Assembly: GCF_005886805.2 (NCBI RefSeq)
Contig: NZ_CP045430.1
Span: 744,001 to 808,000 of the forward strand
DNA length: 64,000 nt
Direction: 5' to 3'
Origin: Pseudoalteromonas rubra
GTDB lineage: Bacteria; Pseudomonadota; Gammaproteobacteria; Enterobacterales; Alteromonadaceae
The notes beneath the pieces were generated by a model that was given only the letters and a program-made list of their open reading frames with translations, had not been told where the DNA came from and made no database searches. A program made the translations under genes and the position numbers. Positions 33,996 to 43,747 of the stretch are shown here, piece after piece. Numbering within the stretch: position 1 is the stretch's first letter; every line of letters begins with the position of its first letter.

Positions 33996-35264
33996 TTACT
34001 GAACTACTCGCACACGCTCTGCACTATTAAACATGCGGGTATCAGAAATGATGACCGTATCACCCACAGCTAGCCCTGACAGTATCTCTACCTGTCCGAG
34101 ACTTTTCGATCCCAAACTTATGGACTTTTTCACCGCACTACCTTCGTCCAGTACATAGGCGTATTTGCCGCTGTATGCATCGACAAACTGACCTCTGGGC
34201 AAATACGTTACGCCAGACTTTTCTTCCAGCACAATACGACTGGTTAAACGTTGATTTTGTCTCAGGCCGGTGATCTCTGATTCCTTAAAGCGGATCTTGC
34301 CTTCAACCTGGCCTCGCACTATCTCGGGTGATATTGCAGTGAGCTCGCCTTCATAAGCACGACCATTTAAAGTAATTTGAGCAGGCATTCCCAAAGCCAG
34401 ATCATCGGCATAATTCTCTGGAATATTGACCTCAACCTCGTAGTGGGACAAATCCACCACACTCAGCAACGGCTGATTTTTCACCACTGTATTTTTCTGA
34501 TCGACACTCAGGTTACCCACAATGCCGTTAACCGGGGAACGTATTTCCAGTGAGGCCACCCGCCTCTTTAGTTCGTCCACCAAAACCTGTTGAGCTTGCA
34601 ATTCAATGGCGCGTGTCTGGATCTCAAATTTCTGGCTTTCCTTCAGCAAAGCAACCTCTTTAACCGCCAAGCGATGTTCTCGCTGTGCGTTTTCCAGTTC
34701 ATCTTTTGCTTTTTGGTAATCTATATCGCTGACTACCTGATTCTTTTTACCTTCTTCATTGCGGCGCATTTCACGCTTTGCCGCATTCAGCGCCACGATT
34801 GCTTTACCCAGATAATTCTCCTGAGCAAGATCCTGCTTCTTTGCCTGAATTTTTTCTCGCTCTAGTTGAGTACTGAGACGCGTTAACTCTGCCAGTTCCT
34901 GAGCGAGCAAGCTTTTCAGCTCAGGGCTGTCTATCTGCGCCAATGGCTGACTCATTTCTACCGAGTCTCCGGCAGTCACCAAATAAGTGACTGTACCTTC
35001 TGCCGGACTGTATAATGTAGGACGTCGTGACGCTATCACACGGCCTTGAACAGAAATATCCCGAACGAATTCACCACGACGTACTTCCGCCACATGAATG
35101 TTTTCCATTCTCACGGCGCTCTCTCCACTTGCCCAGGCAAGTATCTGAGGAACAACAAAATATAATGAAATAAATACACCAGCGATAAGCAGGAAATAGA
35201 GTTTGTAGTTGTGTTTTTTCTCTAGTTGGCTGTCCTGAGCGCTGGTATCGTCGATATACTGCAT
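33996..35264 (-). CDS. HlyD/MacA-type periplasmic adaptor
   Basis: 422 residues anchored by one N-terminal TM (about 23-45), then a lipoyl half-motif (PAEGTVTYLVTAGDSVEMSQPLAQIDSPEL), an alpha-helical hairpin of about 100 residues rich in Glu, Gln and Lys (about 110-215), a second lipoyl half (SPVNGIVGNLSVDQKNTVVKNQPLLSV), and beta-barrel/membrane-proximal domains. It should bridge the permeases to a TolC-type outer-membrane channel, which is not encoded here. The first gene of this unit, with about 380 bases of free upstream DNA. Confidence 0.87.
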   Translation of the reverse strand: MQYIDDTSAQDSQLEKKHNYKLYFLLIAGVFISLYFVVPQILAWASGESAVRMENIHVAEVRRGEFVRDISVQGRVIASRRPTLYSPAEGTVTYLVTAGDSVEMSQPLAQIDSPELKSLLAQELAELTRLSTQLEREKIQAKKQDLAQENYLGKAIVALNAAKREMRRNEEGKKNQVVSDIDYQKAKDELENAQREHRLAVKEVALLKESQKFEIQTRAIELQAQQVLVDELKRRVASLEIRSPVNGIVGNLSVDQKNTVVKNQPLLSVVDLSHYEVEVNIPENYADDLALGMPAQITLNGRAYEGELTAISPEIVRGQVEGKIRFKESEITGLRQNQRLTSRIVLEEKSGVTYLPRGQFVDAYSGKYAYVLDEGSAVKKSISLGSKSLGQVEILSGLAVGDTVIISDTRMFNSAERVRVVQ

Positions 35265-35648
35265 GCACTACGTCCTTGAAACTAAAAAGTGTTGATCAAT
35301 ACCAGGCTCTGAAAATAGCAAAACTCCATCTAAATGTCACCAACAATAAACATTTTATTAATACTTTAATCAGTTTGAAAATTAATCTGGGTACATTATT
35401 GCTCTTAGTTGGCTAATTTTTGCGCCAAACAACTCTATTTGTAGCGGGAACAGGTAAGCTTGTTAAGTGGATAAACTGAAAAGAGGAGCGGAAAGCGCGG
35501 CCTCCATGCCGCCGCAAGTGCTTGGGAATAACTGTAAATACTGCATAATCATATTCTAACCTGGACGCCACCTCCTATTTCGTTCAGTTTGGGTCGAATA
35601 AATTTTCTACTTTTTAACTAAAGTTGCTTTAGTCCGCTTGGGGCTAAA
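35265..35648. other. Intergenic region upstream of the adaptor gene
   Basis: 384 bases without a gene. It carries the promoter of the adaptor/permease unit, which I could not pinpoint, and a 7-bp A/T-rich hairpin (ACTAAAG/CTTTAGT, 35617-35633) just past the stop of the HPF-like gene that may be its weak terminator. Confidence 0.45.
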
Positions 35649-35951
35649 CTAAGCAACCCGATTAAACTGGCGTGCCAGTAGCAATTCGCTGTCACGCAAT
35701 GCACGCTTGATAACCTGCATCATGTTCTTACCTTTGGCTCGAACGAAGACACTGGGTAACCCGGGCAATAACACTTCCACTTTACAGATAGTCAAAACGC
35801 CATGGCGCTGGCAGGGCTGCTCATCCACATCAATGCGCACTTTGCGAATATGGGCGGCGTAGCGCATAAACTTGTTGGTTGCCAACTTTGCGAGCTGCGA
35901 CTTGGTCGCCTCCGCAATACGCTTGCCTGTTGCTCTGAAATTTAGTTTCAT
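35649..35951 (-). CDS. HPF/RaiA-like small protein
   Basis: 100 residues, basic, with the strand-helix arrangement of hibernation-promoting factors: KVRIDVDEQPCQRHGVLTICKVEVLLPG, then VFVRAKGKNMMQVIKRALRDSELLLARQ. HPF and RaiA bind the 30S subunit and silence ribosomes in stationary phase. This protein is of the short HPF length, but the N-terminal half (KRIAEATKSQLAKLATNKFMRYAAHI) departs from canonical HPF, so it is a divergent paralogue. No rpoN-linked context is present. Confidence 0.55.
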   Translation of the reverse strand: MKLNFRATGKRIAEATKSQLAKLATNKFMRYAAHIRKVRIDVDEQPCQRHGVLTICKVEVLLPGLPSVFVRAKGKNMMQVIKRALRDSELLLARQFNRVA

Positions 35952-36089
35952 AATGCTATCAACCTCTTGTACAAAGCCAGCAATTTACTGGAAATTGAAC
36001 TCATATTGTTGCGTCGATGAGGCTAATCTACTAATGTATTTAAAAAGAAAAAAGCTGATTAATTCTTAGCGAAACCTCGAATATTACGA

Positions 36090-37004
36090 ATGATAACGAA
36101 CATAAATTACAATCACCTGTACTACTTTTGGCAGGTTAGTCGCCACGGCAGCATTGCCGCGGCCAGCAAAATATTGCATCTGACACCACAAACTATCAGC
36201 GCACAGATCACCAGTCTGGAGCAGCGTCTGGGTAAGCAGCTGTTTTTACGAGAAGGCAGGGGATTACGACTGACAGAGTATGGACAACTCACCCAGCAAT
36301 ATGCCGATGACATGTTTGCCATTGCAGAAGAGTGGCTTGAAACCACCAAAGGTGATCTTGCCTCAATCAATCGAACACTGAAGGTCGGTATTTCCGATGC
36401 GCTGCCAAAGTCTTTGGTCTCGAAATGGCTGGCTCCCTTGATTGATAACGAGCGTATCTCCAACCTGCACTGCATTGACGGTCAACAAGCTGAGCTGCTG
36501 GCACAAATGGCCACGCACAAATTGGATCTGGTGTTGGCGGATAAGCCCTTAGATGGTGACACTCCGTTCAAACTCTTCTGTCACGAAATTGGTAAGAGTC
36601 AGATCGGGTTTTATGGCATGAAGCAGGATCAGGCCTTAACCGGCGACAACTTTCCAGCTGCACTGGCCGACACACCAATCATATTGCCAGCCAAGAACAG
36701 TCCGGTCACCAGCGCCATTCAGTATTGGCTCAATGAACTCAAAATCGAGATATCTGTTGCCGGTCATGTAGACGACAGTGCTTTGATGAAAGCATTGGGG
36801 CAACAAGGATTCGGGGTATTTCCTGCACCTTTGTCTGTGCGCGAAGAAATAGAGCGACACTATGATGTAAATTTCATTGGTGCAATCGAAAACGTCTATC
36901 AGAATTACTATGCCTTTACTCCCGACAGACTGATCAAAGACTCAATTTACTCCGAATTTGTGCAACATGCGCGCAGCATAGATGATAATCAGGAACCAAC
37001 ATGA
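36090..37004 (+). CDS. nhaR: LysR-family regulator, NhaR-like
   Basis: 304 residues: N-terminal winged helix-turn-helix with the NhaR start NYNHLYYFWQVSRHGSIAAASKILHLTPQTISAQITSLEQRLG, linker helix, and a two-lobed effector domain. NhaR senses sodium and activates the antiporter gene nhaA in enterobacteria, but no nhaA gene is near, so the target is open. The stop overlaps the start of the SelW-like gene (ATGA), giving a two-gene unit. Name given by similarity, function moderately sure. Confidence 0.8.
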   Translation: MITNINYNHLYYFWQVSRHGSIAAASKILHLTPQTISAQITSLEQRLGKQLFLREGRGLRLTEYGQLTQQYADDMFAIAEEWLETTKGDLASINRTLKVGISDALPKSLVSKWLAPLIDNERISNLHCIDGQQAELLAQMATHKLDLVLADKPLDGDTPFKLFCHEIGKSQIGFYGMKQDQALTGDNFPAALADTPIILPAKNSPVTSAIQYWLNELKIEISVAGHVDDSALMKALGQQGFGVFPAPLSVREEIERHYDVNFIGAIENVYQNYYAFTPDRLIKDSIYSEFVQHARSIDDNQEPT

Positions 37005-37282
37005 GTAAACCCAGAATAGCAATTCAGTATTGTGTTTTATGCCAGTGGTTGCTACGCAGTGGCTGGCTTGCCCAGGAATTGCTATCAACGTTTGCAGATG
37101 AGTTGGCCGAGGTCGCTCTGGTCCCGGCCAGCAAGGGCGTATTTAAAATCTATTATGACGATACCTTGATCTGGTGTCGGGAGCGTGATGGCGGCTTTCC
37201 GGAAGCTAAAATTTTGAAGCGTCGGGTGCGGGATCAGCTCGATCCCGGGCGCGATATGGGCCATATCGACAGCGCCGGTTAA
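37001..37282 (+). CDS. SelW/Rdx-family thioredoxin-like protein
   Basis: 93 residues of the Rdx family (selenoprotein W/T/H homologues): the redox motif CVLC near residues 11-14, in the place of the usual Cys-x-x-Sec or Cys-x-x-Cys, then ASKGVFKIYYDDTLIWCRERDGGFPEAKILKRRVRDQLDPG, the family's G-x-F signature. No selenocysteine is used. It probably acts as a small thiol oxidoreductase. It is translationally coupled to nhaR by an ATGA overlap. Confidence 0.85.
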   Translation: MSKPRIAIQYCVLCQWLLRSGWLAQELLSTFADELAEVALVPASKGVFKIYYDDTLIWCRERDGGFPEAKILKRRVRDQLDPGRDMGHIDSAG

Positions 37283-37321
37283 AGTCAAAAAGCTAGAGCT
37301 TAAAGCGCTCAATAAGCTGGG

Positions 37322-39310
37322 TCAGCCTGGCTGCAAAGCCACTAAGTGACTGGCCATGAAGCCCATTTCCTGTGAGTTACGAGCAGCCGTTTCCTGAACA
37401 TCTTTCATTAACCCGGCAATACTTTCGCAATGTGCTGCCTGGTGATTTGCGGCCTCTAGCACCCGTTCACTCAATGCGGTTGCTTGTTCTATGGCCTCAC
37501 TAACCTGCGCCATGTTACTCGCGAGCACTTCGCTTTGCTGGGCACAAGCGCGAACATCCTGCTCCCCATTTTGGATCAGAGTCGCGGTAGTGTGCGTATC
37601 GGCTTGCAGAGTCGCAATCATCTTGTTGATCTCCTGCGTGGCATTTTGTGTGCGAATAGCGAGCTGTCTGACTTCATCAGCCACTACTGCAAAGCCACGA
37701 CCTTGTTCACCGGCCCTTGCAGCCTCGATGGCCGCATTTAATGCCAGTAAATTAGTCTGCTCAGCAATTGCGACTATTGTATCAAGGATTTTCCCTATGT
37801 CTTCGCTGTGGCCTCTGAGTCCGTCCATCGCTCCCACTGATTCAGTCATCGTGCTGCTTAAAGACATGATTTTTTCTTTATTATGCATAACGCTCTGAGC
37901 CGTTTCCTGATTCAGCCGCTGTGCATGCTTAAGCCCAGACACACCATCTTGTGACTGTTCAGATACATCAACAGCACTGTTGGCTATATTAGACGCAATT
38001 TTCAACGCATTGTCTGTCCGCTCAACCTGAGCCTTTGCCCGGCTGGTCAATGTTTGGCTGCGCGCCAATGATGAGCCGGCTAAGTTTTTCAATTCATAGA
38101 CCTGAGTATCAATTTCTTCCAACAAACTGCTTAGGCTTTGCTTTACCTGATTGATGTTGTCAGTCAGAGTGCCAAACTCATCATCCTGACGTTTGACTAT
38201 CTGCCTGGAAAAATCTCCACTGGCTATATATCTCAGCATTTTGTTTACTGCCGCCAGTGGGATAAGCATCGCACGGCTGGTAGACAGTGCGATCCAGACC
38301 GCTAAAATGGCGAAGACCAGTACTAATATCAGCGCCGCATTTTGAGCTTTTTCAATCAATTGATCTGATGCTTGCTGATACAAATCAAACTGGTTCTGGG
38401 CCTGACTTTGGATGGTATCAATCTGGTCAAACAAGTCGGTAAAGGTCTGCTCAGCACGCCGATAACTCTCCATAGCGGTTTGCTGGCCCCGGTGGCGCCG
38501 CTCTAGCGCCTGATACAAAGTGCCAGGCTCTTTTAACTGACGAGCAATGTGCTCCCAGGCCGGTTCAAACTGCTGAAGTAATGATTCAATAGGCAGCCCG
38601 GCAGACTGACGTTTCAGATATGTCAGGTTGTCACTGATGTTATCAATAATAAAGCCAACGTCATCGCGATGCGTCGCAAGGGCATCAGAGCCTAGTTGCG
38701 CCAAAGATTGCACATTGTTTTCCAGCGTAAACAGCAGATCATCAATGCGGATCCCGGTCCCCGCAACTTCATCTCTCAGCCGGGTATCCGTTGTTTCGAT
38801 TAGCTCGATATCCAACATCGCTGTACCCGCAGTATTTCTGTGTTCAAAAAATTGGCCAACGCCTTGCTGAATAGTGTGGCCCGCACGAAATTGCACCAGA
38901 CGTGCTGCGAACAAAGCTTCTGAGAATTGTCGCAATTCAGTACGCACTGCAGCAACTTCCCGAAGCGGCCGCACCACGCCGGGATTATCTGCCGAGCGCA
39001 TTTCTAATTCATCAAATAGCGACTGCGCGCGTGCTTCAGCCTGGTTAAATGCTTTCTGGATCTGCTGTATTGCCCTTTCATCACTCGCACTGTATGCCTT
39101 GGATACCAGATTACTGATCCTAAGTTGCTGTTGCTGAAACTGCTCGGCGGCATGCAAGATGGGCTGGGCGGTGTCTGTTACTTTATGGTTGGCACGTTGG
39201 ATCTCTAACAGTGCCCAATAAGCCAGCGCACTGGCAATGACCAGCAACATACCAATTCCACCAAAGCCCAAGGTGATTTTGTGTTTTATGGAAAGCCGCA
39301 ACGGCAACAT
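37322..39310 (-). CDS. Methyl-accepting chemotaxis protein with probable 3' frameshift
   Basis: About 662 residues: TM1 at about 10-32, a long periplasmic helical sensor (about 35-325), TM2 at about 325-345, HAMP (about 345-400), and a signalling domain with the tip [35 protein letters not shown] split here as [20 protein letters not shown] and [15 protein letters not shown]. The start at 39310 is preceded by AAGGAAGG. The encoded end, LVALQPG, is unlike MCPs; one missing base near 37343-37346 would restore [16 protein letters not shown], the usual C-terminus, ending at 37293. Signalling residues are intact, so it probably works. Confidence 0.88.
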   Translation of the reverse strand: MLPLRLSIKHKITLGFGGIGMLLVIASALAYWALLEIQRANHKVTDTAQPILHAAEQFQQQQLRISNLVSKAYSASDERAIQQIQKAFNQAEARAQSLFDELEMRSADNPGVVRPLREVAAVRTELRQFSEALFAARLVQFRAGHTIQQGVGQFFEHRNTAGTAMLDIELIETTDTRLRDEVAGTGIRIDDLLFTLENNVQSLAQLGSDALATHRDDVGFIIDNISDNLTYLKRQSAGLPIESLLQQFEPAWEHIARQLKEPGTLYQALERRHRGQQTAMESYRRAEQTFTDLFDQIDTIQSQAQNQFDLYQQASDQLIEKAQNAALILVLVFAILAVWIALSTSRAMLIPLAAVNKMLRYIASGDFSRQIVKRQDDEFGTLTDNINQVKQSLSSLLEEIDTQVYELKNLAGSSLARSQTLTSRAKAQVERTDNALKIASNIANSAVDVSEQSQDGVSGLKHAQRLNQETAQSVMHNKEKIMSLSSTMTESVGAMDGLRGHSEDIGKILDTIVAIAEQTNLLALNAAIEAARAGEQGRGFAVVADEVRQLAIRTQNATQEINKMIATLQADTHTTATLIQNGEQDVRACAQQSEVLASNMAQVSEAIEQATALSERVLEAANHQAAHCESIAGLMKDVQETAARNSQEMGFMASHLVALQPG

Positions 39311-39334
39311 GGCTATACCTTCCTTTACTACCAC

Positions 39335-39890
39335 CTAATTTATTTATATGCAGCTAGATGACAGTGTTAAATACGCGAGTTATTGATGAAAAATACAATA
39401 TAAATATAGAAGTAATTATTACACTGCGAAATACGGTTACCCATATTAGTCGTTCAATTTAACTCAGCCTAACTAAAATAGCTGACAAAGCTGGCCCGTT
39501 AGTACGCTGTTTTAATCTATCAGAGTTAATGAGCTCTCGATTTTACAGTTCACACCTTGCTTGGCATTGTCATATTGCTTTCTGGCTCGTCGAAAACCAT
39601 AACCCATATTGTTGATGTAGCCCCGCGCATTATTTGTGCGCGACAGCCAGTTGACTGGTCTTGAATTGTGAATGCGAAAAAATATACTCAAGCAGTTTTT
39701 GACCCCTTTTCTGAGGCACCTCAAATACAATCACATCCATCAAATAAGCAAGTGACACCTTATCGCTTATCATTCTGATAAATACAGCTTACTCCTGGCT
39801 TTTGTATACATTACGAAAGCAGCGAGGCTGACATGTCGAGCAACATATCTGCAAAGAGGGAGAAACTTTAAACCTGACTGATTACCAACA
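39335..39890. other. Intergenic region with a weak minus-strand ORF
   Basis: 556 bases between the MCP gene and the coiled-coil gene. The only frame of note (39512-39730, minus, 72 residues) contains RTNNARGYINNMGYGFRRAR, faintly like the end of a transposase, but nothing else supports it; it may be the remnant of a mobile element. I see no RNA gene or strong terminator. Confidence 0.35.
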
Positions 39891-40817
39891 TTACTTGTTG
39901 GCATCTTTGCGAATTTGTTCCAGCAGGTCTTCGTCTCCGATCATACGCTGCATCAGGTTATAAACCTGATTATCAATATCATTGTCGTATAATTTTAGAA
40001 TATCGTTTGCCAGCTGCCTTTTAAGGCCTGGATATTGCTCATCGTTAGCCTGATAATATTGCGACATCAGGCCTTCTGCAGCCGTTGCTCGCATGTAATC
40101 GTTGTCTTCTTTTTCAACAATATCCAGTAAAGAACGCGCTATACGCGCGTCTACCACAGGCGTTTGTGCAACTACATCCAACGCCTGAACTCGGAGTTTA
40201 TCATCATACTGGCCGCGGCTGATTTTAATCACAGCGTCCACGGTGTCGTAGCTCATGGTGTCCATTTGCGTACGATTCAGCACATACATATTCATCTGTA
40301 ACTGGCCCATTGCCGACAAGCGGTCAATCACAGGTAAACTCTCATCCAGCACTTTTTGCTGTAATTGTCTGCTCAGTTTATCCGCATACTCAGGATCGGT
40401 TTTCAGGCGCATCTCATAGTCATCAGGCAGGTCTTCATAAAAGCCATAAACCGGATTGCTCTGTCTGTGTGCGGCACGTTCTTTCTGTTCTTTCTTCTCC
40501 AGGATTGCCAATACAGAATCCTCAAGCGCCTCAGGAGACGCTGGCGCTGAGAACGTGCGATTCTCTAATTCGAGAACACGCTCCTGTAAGTAACGCACTT
40601 GTTCCTCTAATTGTTCAATATGTTGCTGTTTTTGAACCAAGCTACCTGCCTCGACAGGCGTATACTGTTCGCTGTGACCTTGCAACGATACATTTTCTGC
40701 TGATTGAACATCAGATGTACTACTAAGTACTGGAGAGTGGGTAAAGTGGCTGTAGAGCGCGACACTAAGCGCACAGACCGAAAAAGTAAACGACAGTGTG
40801 GTTTTCAATTGTGACAT
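39891..40817 (-). CDS. Signal-anchored coiled-coil/helical-repeat protein of unknown function
   Basis: 308 residues. An N-terminal hydrophobic segment (about 8-26) serves as signal anchor, followed by a coiled coil (LVQKQQHIEQLEEQVRYLQERVLELE, about 60-86) and, from about 150, HEAT-like helical repeats (RVQALDVVAQTPVVDARIARSLLDIVEKEDN). The repeats suggest a protein-binding envelope scaffold. No family name recognised, no operon partner on either side. Confidence 0.7.
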   Translation of the reverse strand: MSQLKTTLSFTFSVCALSVALYSHFTHSPVLSSTSDVQSAENVSLQGHSEQYTPVEAGSLVQKQQHIEQLEEQVRYLQERVLELENRTFSAPASPEALEDSVLAILEKKEQKERAAHRQSNPVYGFYEDLPDDYEMRLKTDPEYADKLSRQLQQKVLDESLPVIDRLSAMGQLQMNMYVLNRTQMDTMSYDTVDAVIKISRGQYDDKLRVQALDVVAQTPVVDARIARSLLDIVEKEDNDYMRATAAEGLMSQYYQANDEQYPGLKRQLANDILKLYDNDIDNQVYNLMQRMIGDEDLLEQIRKDANK

Positions 40818-40929
40818 ATATTTCCTCTCAAGCTTGGCAATCTACACAAAAAGCATTGCTTTTGCATCGAGAATACTGTTAAAAGTTGTACCTCTAACAA
40901 ATAGGCCAACATAACAACAAGGACTCAGG

Positions 40930-41745
40930 ATGGTTACCCGCTGGCATACGGTAAAAATAAGTGTCTTAATCATCGCACTCGCCATGCTCGACCTCATATT
41001 CACCCTGCTCGGCGTGTGGTCCGTGGAAGGTGAAACACGCAACTGGGTATTGAGTTTTGAAGCATTAACCCTGATTTTATTGTTGTGCAATTGCTTAATA
41101 ATAAGACAAGTTATCAGCCAACATCAATACGCACATACTTATCGGCTACTTGCAAACCTGGTTGTGTTTTCTCTTATGTTTTGTCTGGCAGGCGACGTTG
41201 TTAATTTCAATCTGGCTCAAAACTACTTCCAGCATAGTGCCGTGGTAAAACATGATTATCTCGCAGACTCTGTGTGGTTTTTTATGCCCGGCTATCTCTT
41301 CTTATTTCTTGCCTGCTGGCGTTTGCTGGGCTATTCGGACACTCAGGTGGTTTACTTTGTAGTTGCCATGCTAATTACATCGCTGCTGGCCTTATTCAGT
41401 TACTTAAATATGCACTTACCAGGCAGTGGCTGGTATGTCACGCTATTAACCGGCAGCTATGCCATAGTCATTGCACAAGCCGCATTATTAGGTCTGTGTT
41501 TACTTACCAGCTCTGATATACCGAAAGCGCCGAGAATCTTTCTGGCACTCGGTATGATATTAGCGACCGTTGCAGATGCGCTTATCGGCCAATTTTGGAT
41601 CTTTGGCAATGAAGGACAAGGTTATTACCCCCAGATCAGAGCTATCAACTGGGCCATTTATATTACGTCGCAGGCTATTGTAATTCATTTGCCTGTGATT
41701 GGACTCAACCGTAATCATGGCTTTTCCCGCACCAGTATGACGTAG
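40930..41745 (+). CDS. Polytopic membrane protein, YhhN-like
   Basis: 271 residues with about eight hydrophobic segments. CLAGDVVNFNL and GMILATVADALIGQFWIF resemble the conserved GD and aspartate-containing motifs of the YhhN/TMEM86 family, whose eukaryotic members hydrolyse lysoplasmalogens. It is a single gene, divergent from the coiled-coil gene with 112 bases between. Family assignment is moderately sure, activity unknown. Confidence 0.6.
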   Translation: MVTRWHTVKISVLIIALAMLDLIFTLLGVWSVEGETRNWVLSFEALTLILLLCNCLIIRQVISQHQYAHTYRLLANLVVFSLMFCLAGDVVNFNLAQNYFQHSAVVKHDYLADSVWFFMPGYLFLFLACWRLLGYSDTQVVYFVVAMLITSLLALFSYLNMHLPGSGWYVTLLTGSYAIVIAQAALLGLCLLTSSDIPKAPRIFLALGMILATVADALIGQFWIFGNEGQGYYPQIRAINWAIYITSQAIVIHLPVIGLNRNHGFSRTSMT

Positions 41746-41817
41746 CGAACTTCTCTGTTGCTGAGTTTTACAGCAGCCTTTGCTGTTGCGGAAAATACTG
41801 GTTCAATCACTACAGCC

Positions 41818-42999
41818 TTAAAAATGGATTGTCAGTGTGTAATGCTGACCCGGCTTATGCTGTGCCTGCCAGCCAAAACAAGCACACACGCGTGACATAA
41901 TGCGAGTGCCTAACCCCTGCCCCTGATGCGTTTGCTGTGTGCTGATACCATTCGTGAAGATCATTCCATCGCTGTCCAACGACACACTGAGCGAGCCCTC
42001 ACCGTGTTGCAACGCGTTTTTACCAATCTGCTCCAGAAGGAGATTCAGCAAACGCGACTGCACAGGCTTACTTATCGACTCTGATGGGAGTTCCAGCGTG
42101 ATCCTGAGCCCCTGTTGCTGCCAGTGTTGTTGCCATGTTTGCAAAAATACATTGAGGTCAGTTGACGTCAGCCGCACCTGATCGGCTTTACACAACAACA
42201 AAATGGCTTCACTCAGCGAAGCCAGATCCTGCCCGGCCTCTTCAAGCTGGGCCAGCAAAGGTAACGCATCTAAAGGAAGCTCATCAAGTTGTTCAAAACG
42301 TGAGATCGTATTGTGGATCTGAGCCAGCGGTGTGTTAAGTTCATGACTTAAAAAAGCGGAATAAAGCCGTTCCTGTTGCTGCGCATAACGCTGTGCATAC
42401 GCATCCGTTGCAGCGAGAATCGAGTGGTAAGAGAACTCTTCAAATTGCGCTGCCTGAGTTCCATTCTCCTGTAAAGATACGCTCTGTAAAGACGCTGTCA
42501 GTCGCCCGGATTCACGCGCAATACGCCGGTGTATTGGCCACCAAGTCACTGCAGCGAGTATCAACAAGGCCAGCGTCAGCGCAATGAATACCGCCACCAG
42601 ACTTGGCGAATCCTGGCCGCTAATACGATGAATAATATACAGCGGCTCGAAGGCGCTTTCTGAATAGCGCAGAGTATATAGATAATCATCTGACAGCGTC
42701 AGCAGTTGCGAGATTTCCTGCTCCTTTGCCTCTGGCCCAAGCCCATGCTGACTTAAAGCTTGCTGATAGTCTGTGGGTAAATCTTGCCAGTTCCCCATCA
42801 ATTTACCACCATCCTCGTATGGCAACATCAGCTGTCCAGACAACGCTACCTCAAGGTCCTGATAAAGATAATATTCTGAGGTCCCATCCCAGGCATAGTG
42901 ATACACCTGACTGGCCACCCAGATCCAAATTAAGGAAAAGAGTCCAAATAAGGCAAACAACCATCGTGCGAGATACCACCTGAGTGTTTTTTGCCTCAT
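41818..42999 (-). CDS. Sensor histidine kinase with reduced ATPase domain
   Basis: 393 residues: TM1 at about 12-32, a periplasmic region of about 100 residues, TM2 at about 135-155, phospho-acceptor His in FLSHELNTPLAQIHNT, and a short C-terminal ATPase domain. The N box EQIGKNALQH and the G2 GQGLGTRIM are present, but the G1 Asp-x-Gly is replaced by FTNGI and the F box is missing, as in a compact kinase subgroup. Its ATG overlaps the TGA of the regulator gene by 4 bases. Signal unknown. Confidence 0.82.
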   Translation of the reverse strand: MRQKTLRWYLARWLFALFGLFSLIWIWVASQVYHYAWDGTSEYYLYQDLEVALSGQLMLPYEDGGKLMGNWQDLPTDYQQALSQHGLGPEAKEQEISQLLTLSDDYLYTLRYSESAFEPLYIIHRISGQDSPSLVAVFIALTLALLILAAVTWWPIHRRIARESGRLTASLQSVSLQENGTQAAQFEEFSYHSILAATDAYAQRYAQQQERLYSAFLSHELNTPLAQIHNTISRFEQLDELPLDALPLLAQLEEAGQDLASLSEAILLLCKADQVRLTSTDLNVFLQTWQQHWQQQGLRITLELPSESISKPVQSRLLNLLLEQIGKNALQHGEGSLSVSLDSDGMIFTNGISTQQTHQGQGLGTRIMSRVCACFGWQAQHKPGQHYTLTIHF

Positions 43000-43676
43000 G
43001 AACTCGATTCTCTCAATGCAACGCCCTGACCCTTAAGTGTTTGTATGACTGAGGGTTCATCGTCACGACTCAAGTTATGCCGAAGACGAGTCAATAGTGA
43101 CTTGTACATATTGTTGTTGACCTCACTGTCAGGCCAGACATGGCGCAAGATCTGCGCTTTGCAAACAGGAGCCGGGGCCTGCTCCGCCAGTAAAGCAAGC
43201 AGTTGCCATTGCTGGGGTGACAAAACAATGGTGCGGCTGCCACGGGTAACTATTTTTGCCGAAAAATCCACATGCAGGCTGCCAAGCTCAAACACTTGAT
43301 TGTGCTTATTTACTTTGCCCGCCAACAACTTAATTCGAACCGCCAGTTCAGGCAGGGCAAAGGGCTTGGTCATATAATCCAGTGCCCCTGCCGCGAAAGC
43401 AGCCAGTTTGTCATCCAGATCCGTTGCCGCCGTGCAAAACAATACAGGCGCATCAAACCCGGCCAACGACTGCTGTAATAAACTCAACGCATTACCATCA
43501 GGCAACGCCATATCCAGCACGATCGCATCATATTTATCGAAAGTGGCCGTTTGCGCTGCAATGTCTTTCGCGCAGCTCAGCGATGCGGCATAATCCACCT
43601 CGATTCCCTCAGCATTGAGAAAGTCTATCGTTTGCGCTGCCAGTACGGCATCGTCTTCAACCAATAAGATCAGCAT
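42996..43676 (-). CDS. OmpR-family response regulator
   Basis: 226 residues: receiver with EDD, phospho-acceptor Asp in IVLDMALPDGNALSLL and Lys in DYMTKPF, and a winged helix (SPQQWQLLALLAEQAPAPVCKAQILRHVW, then YKSLLTRLRHNL). It forms a two-gene unit with the kinase that follows. The gene is divergent from the amidohydrolase gene with 71 bases between, which may be a target. Confidence 0.86.
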   Translation of the reverse strand: MLILLVEDDAVLAAQTIDFLNAEGIEVDYAASLSCAKDIAAQTATFDKYDAIVLDMALPDGNALSLLQQSLAGFDAPVLFCTAATDLDDKLAAFAAGALDYMTKPFALPELAVRIKLLAGKVNKHNQVFELGSLHVDFSAKIVTRGSRTIVLSPQQWQLLALLAEQAPAPVCKAQILRHVWPDSEVNNNMYKSLLTRLRHNLSRDDEPSVIQTLKGQGVALRESSS

Positions 43677-43747
43677 TTAACCTCTATACTGTTACTTTGT
43701 GGTTACCATGCTACTGATAGTGTATCGGCATCAATGAGGAGTCAACA

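Noticed and set aside
39512..39730. Minus-strand ORF resembling a transposase end (TNNARGYINNMGYGFR)
   Set aside because: The likeness is short, no other transposase motif, inverted repeat or target duplication is visible; kept only as a comment in the intergenic entry.
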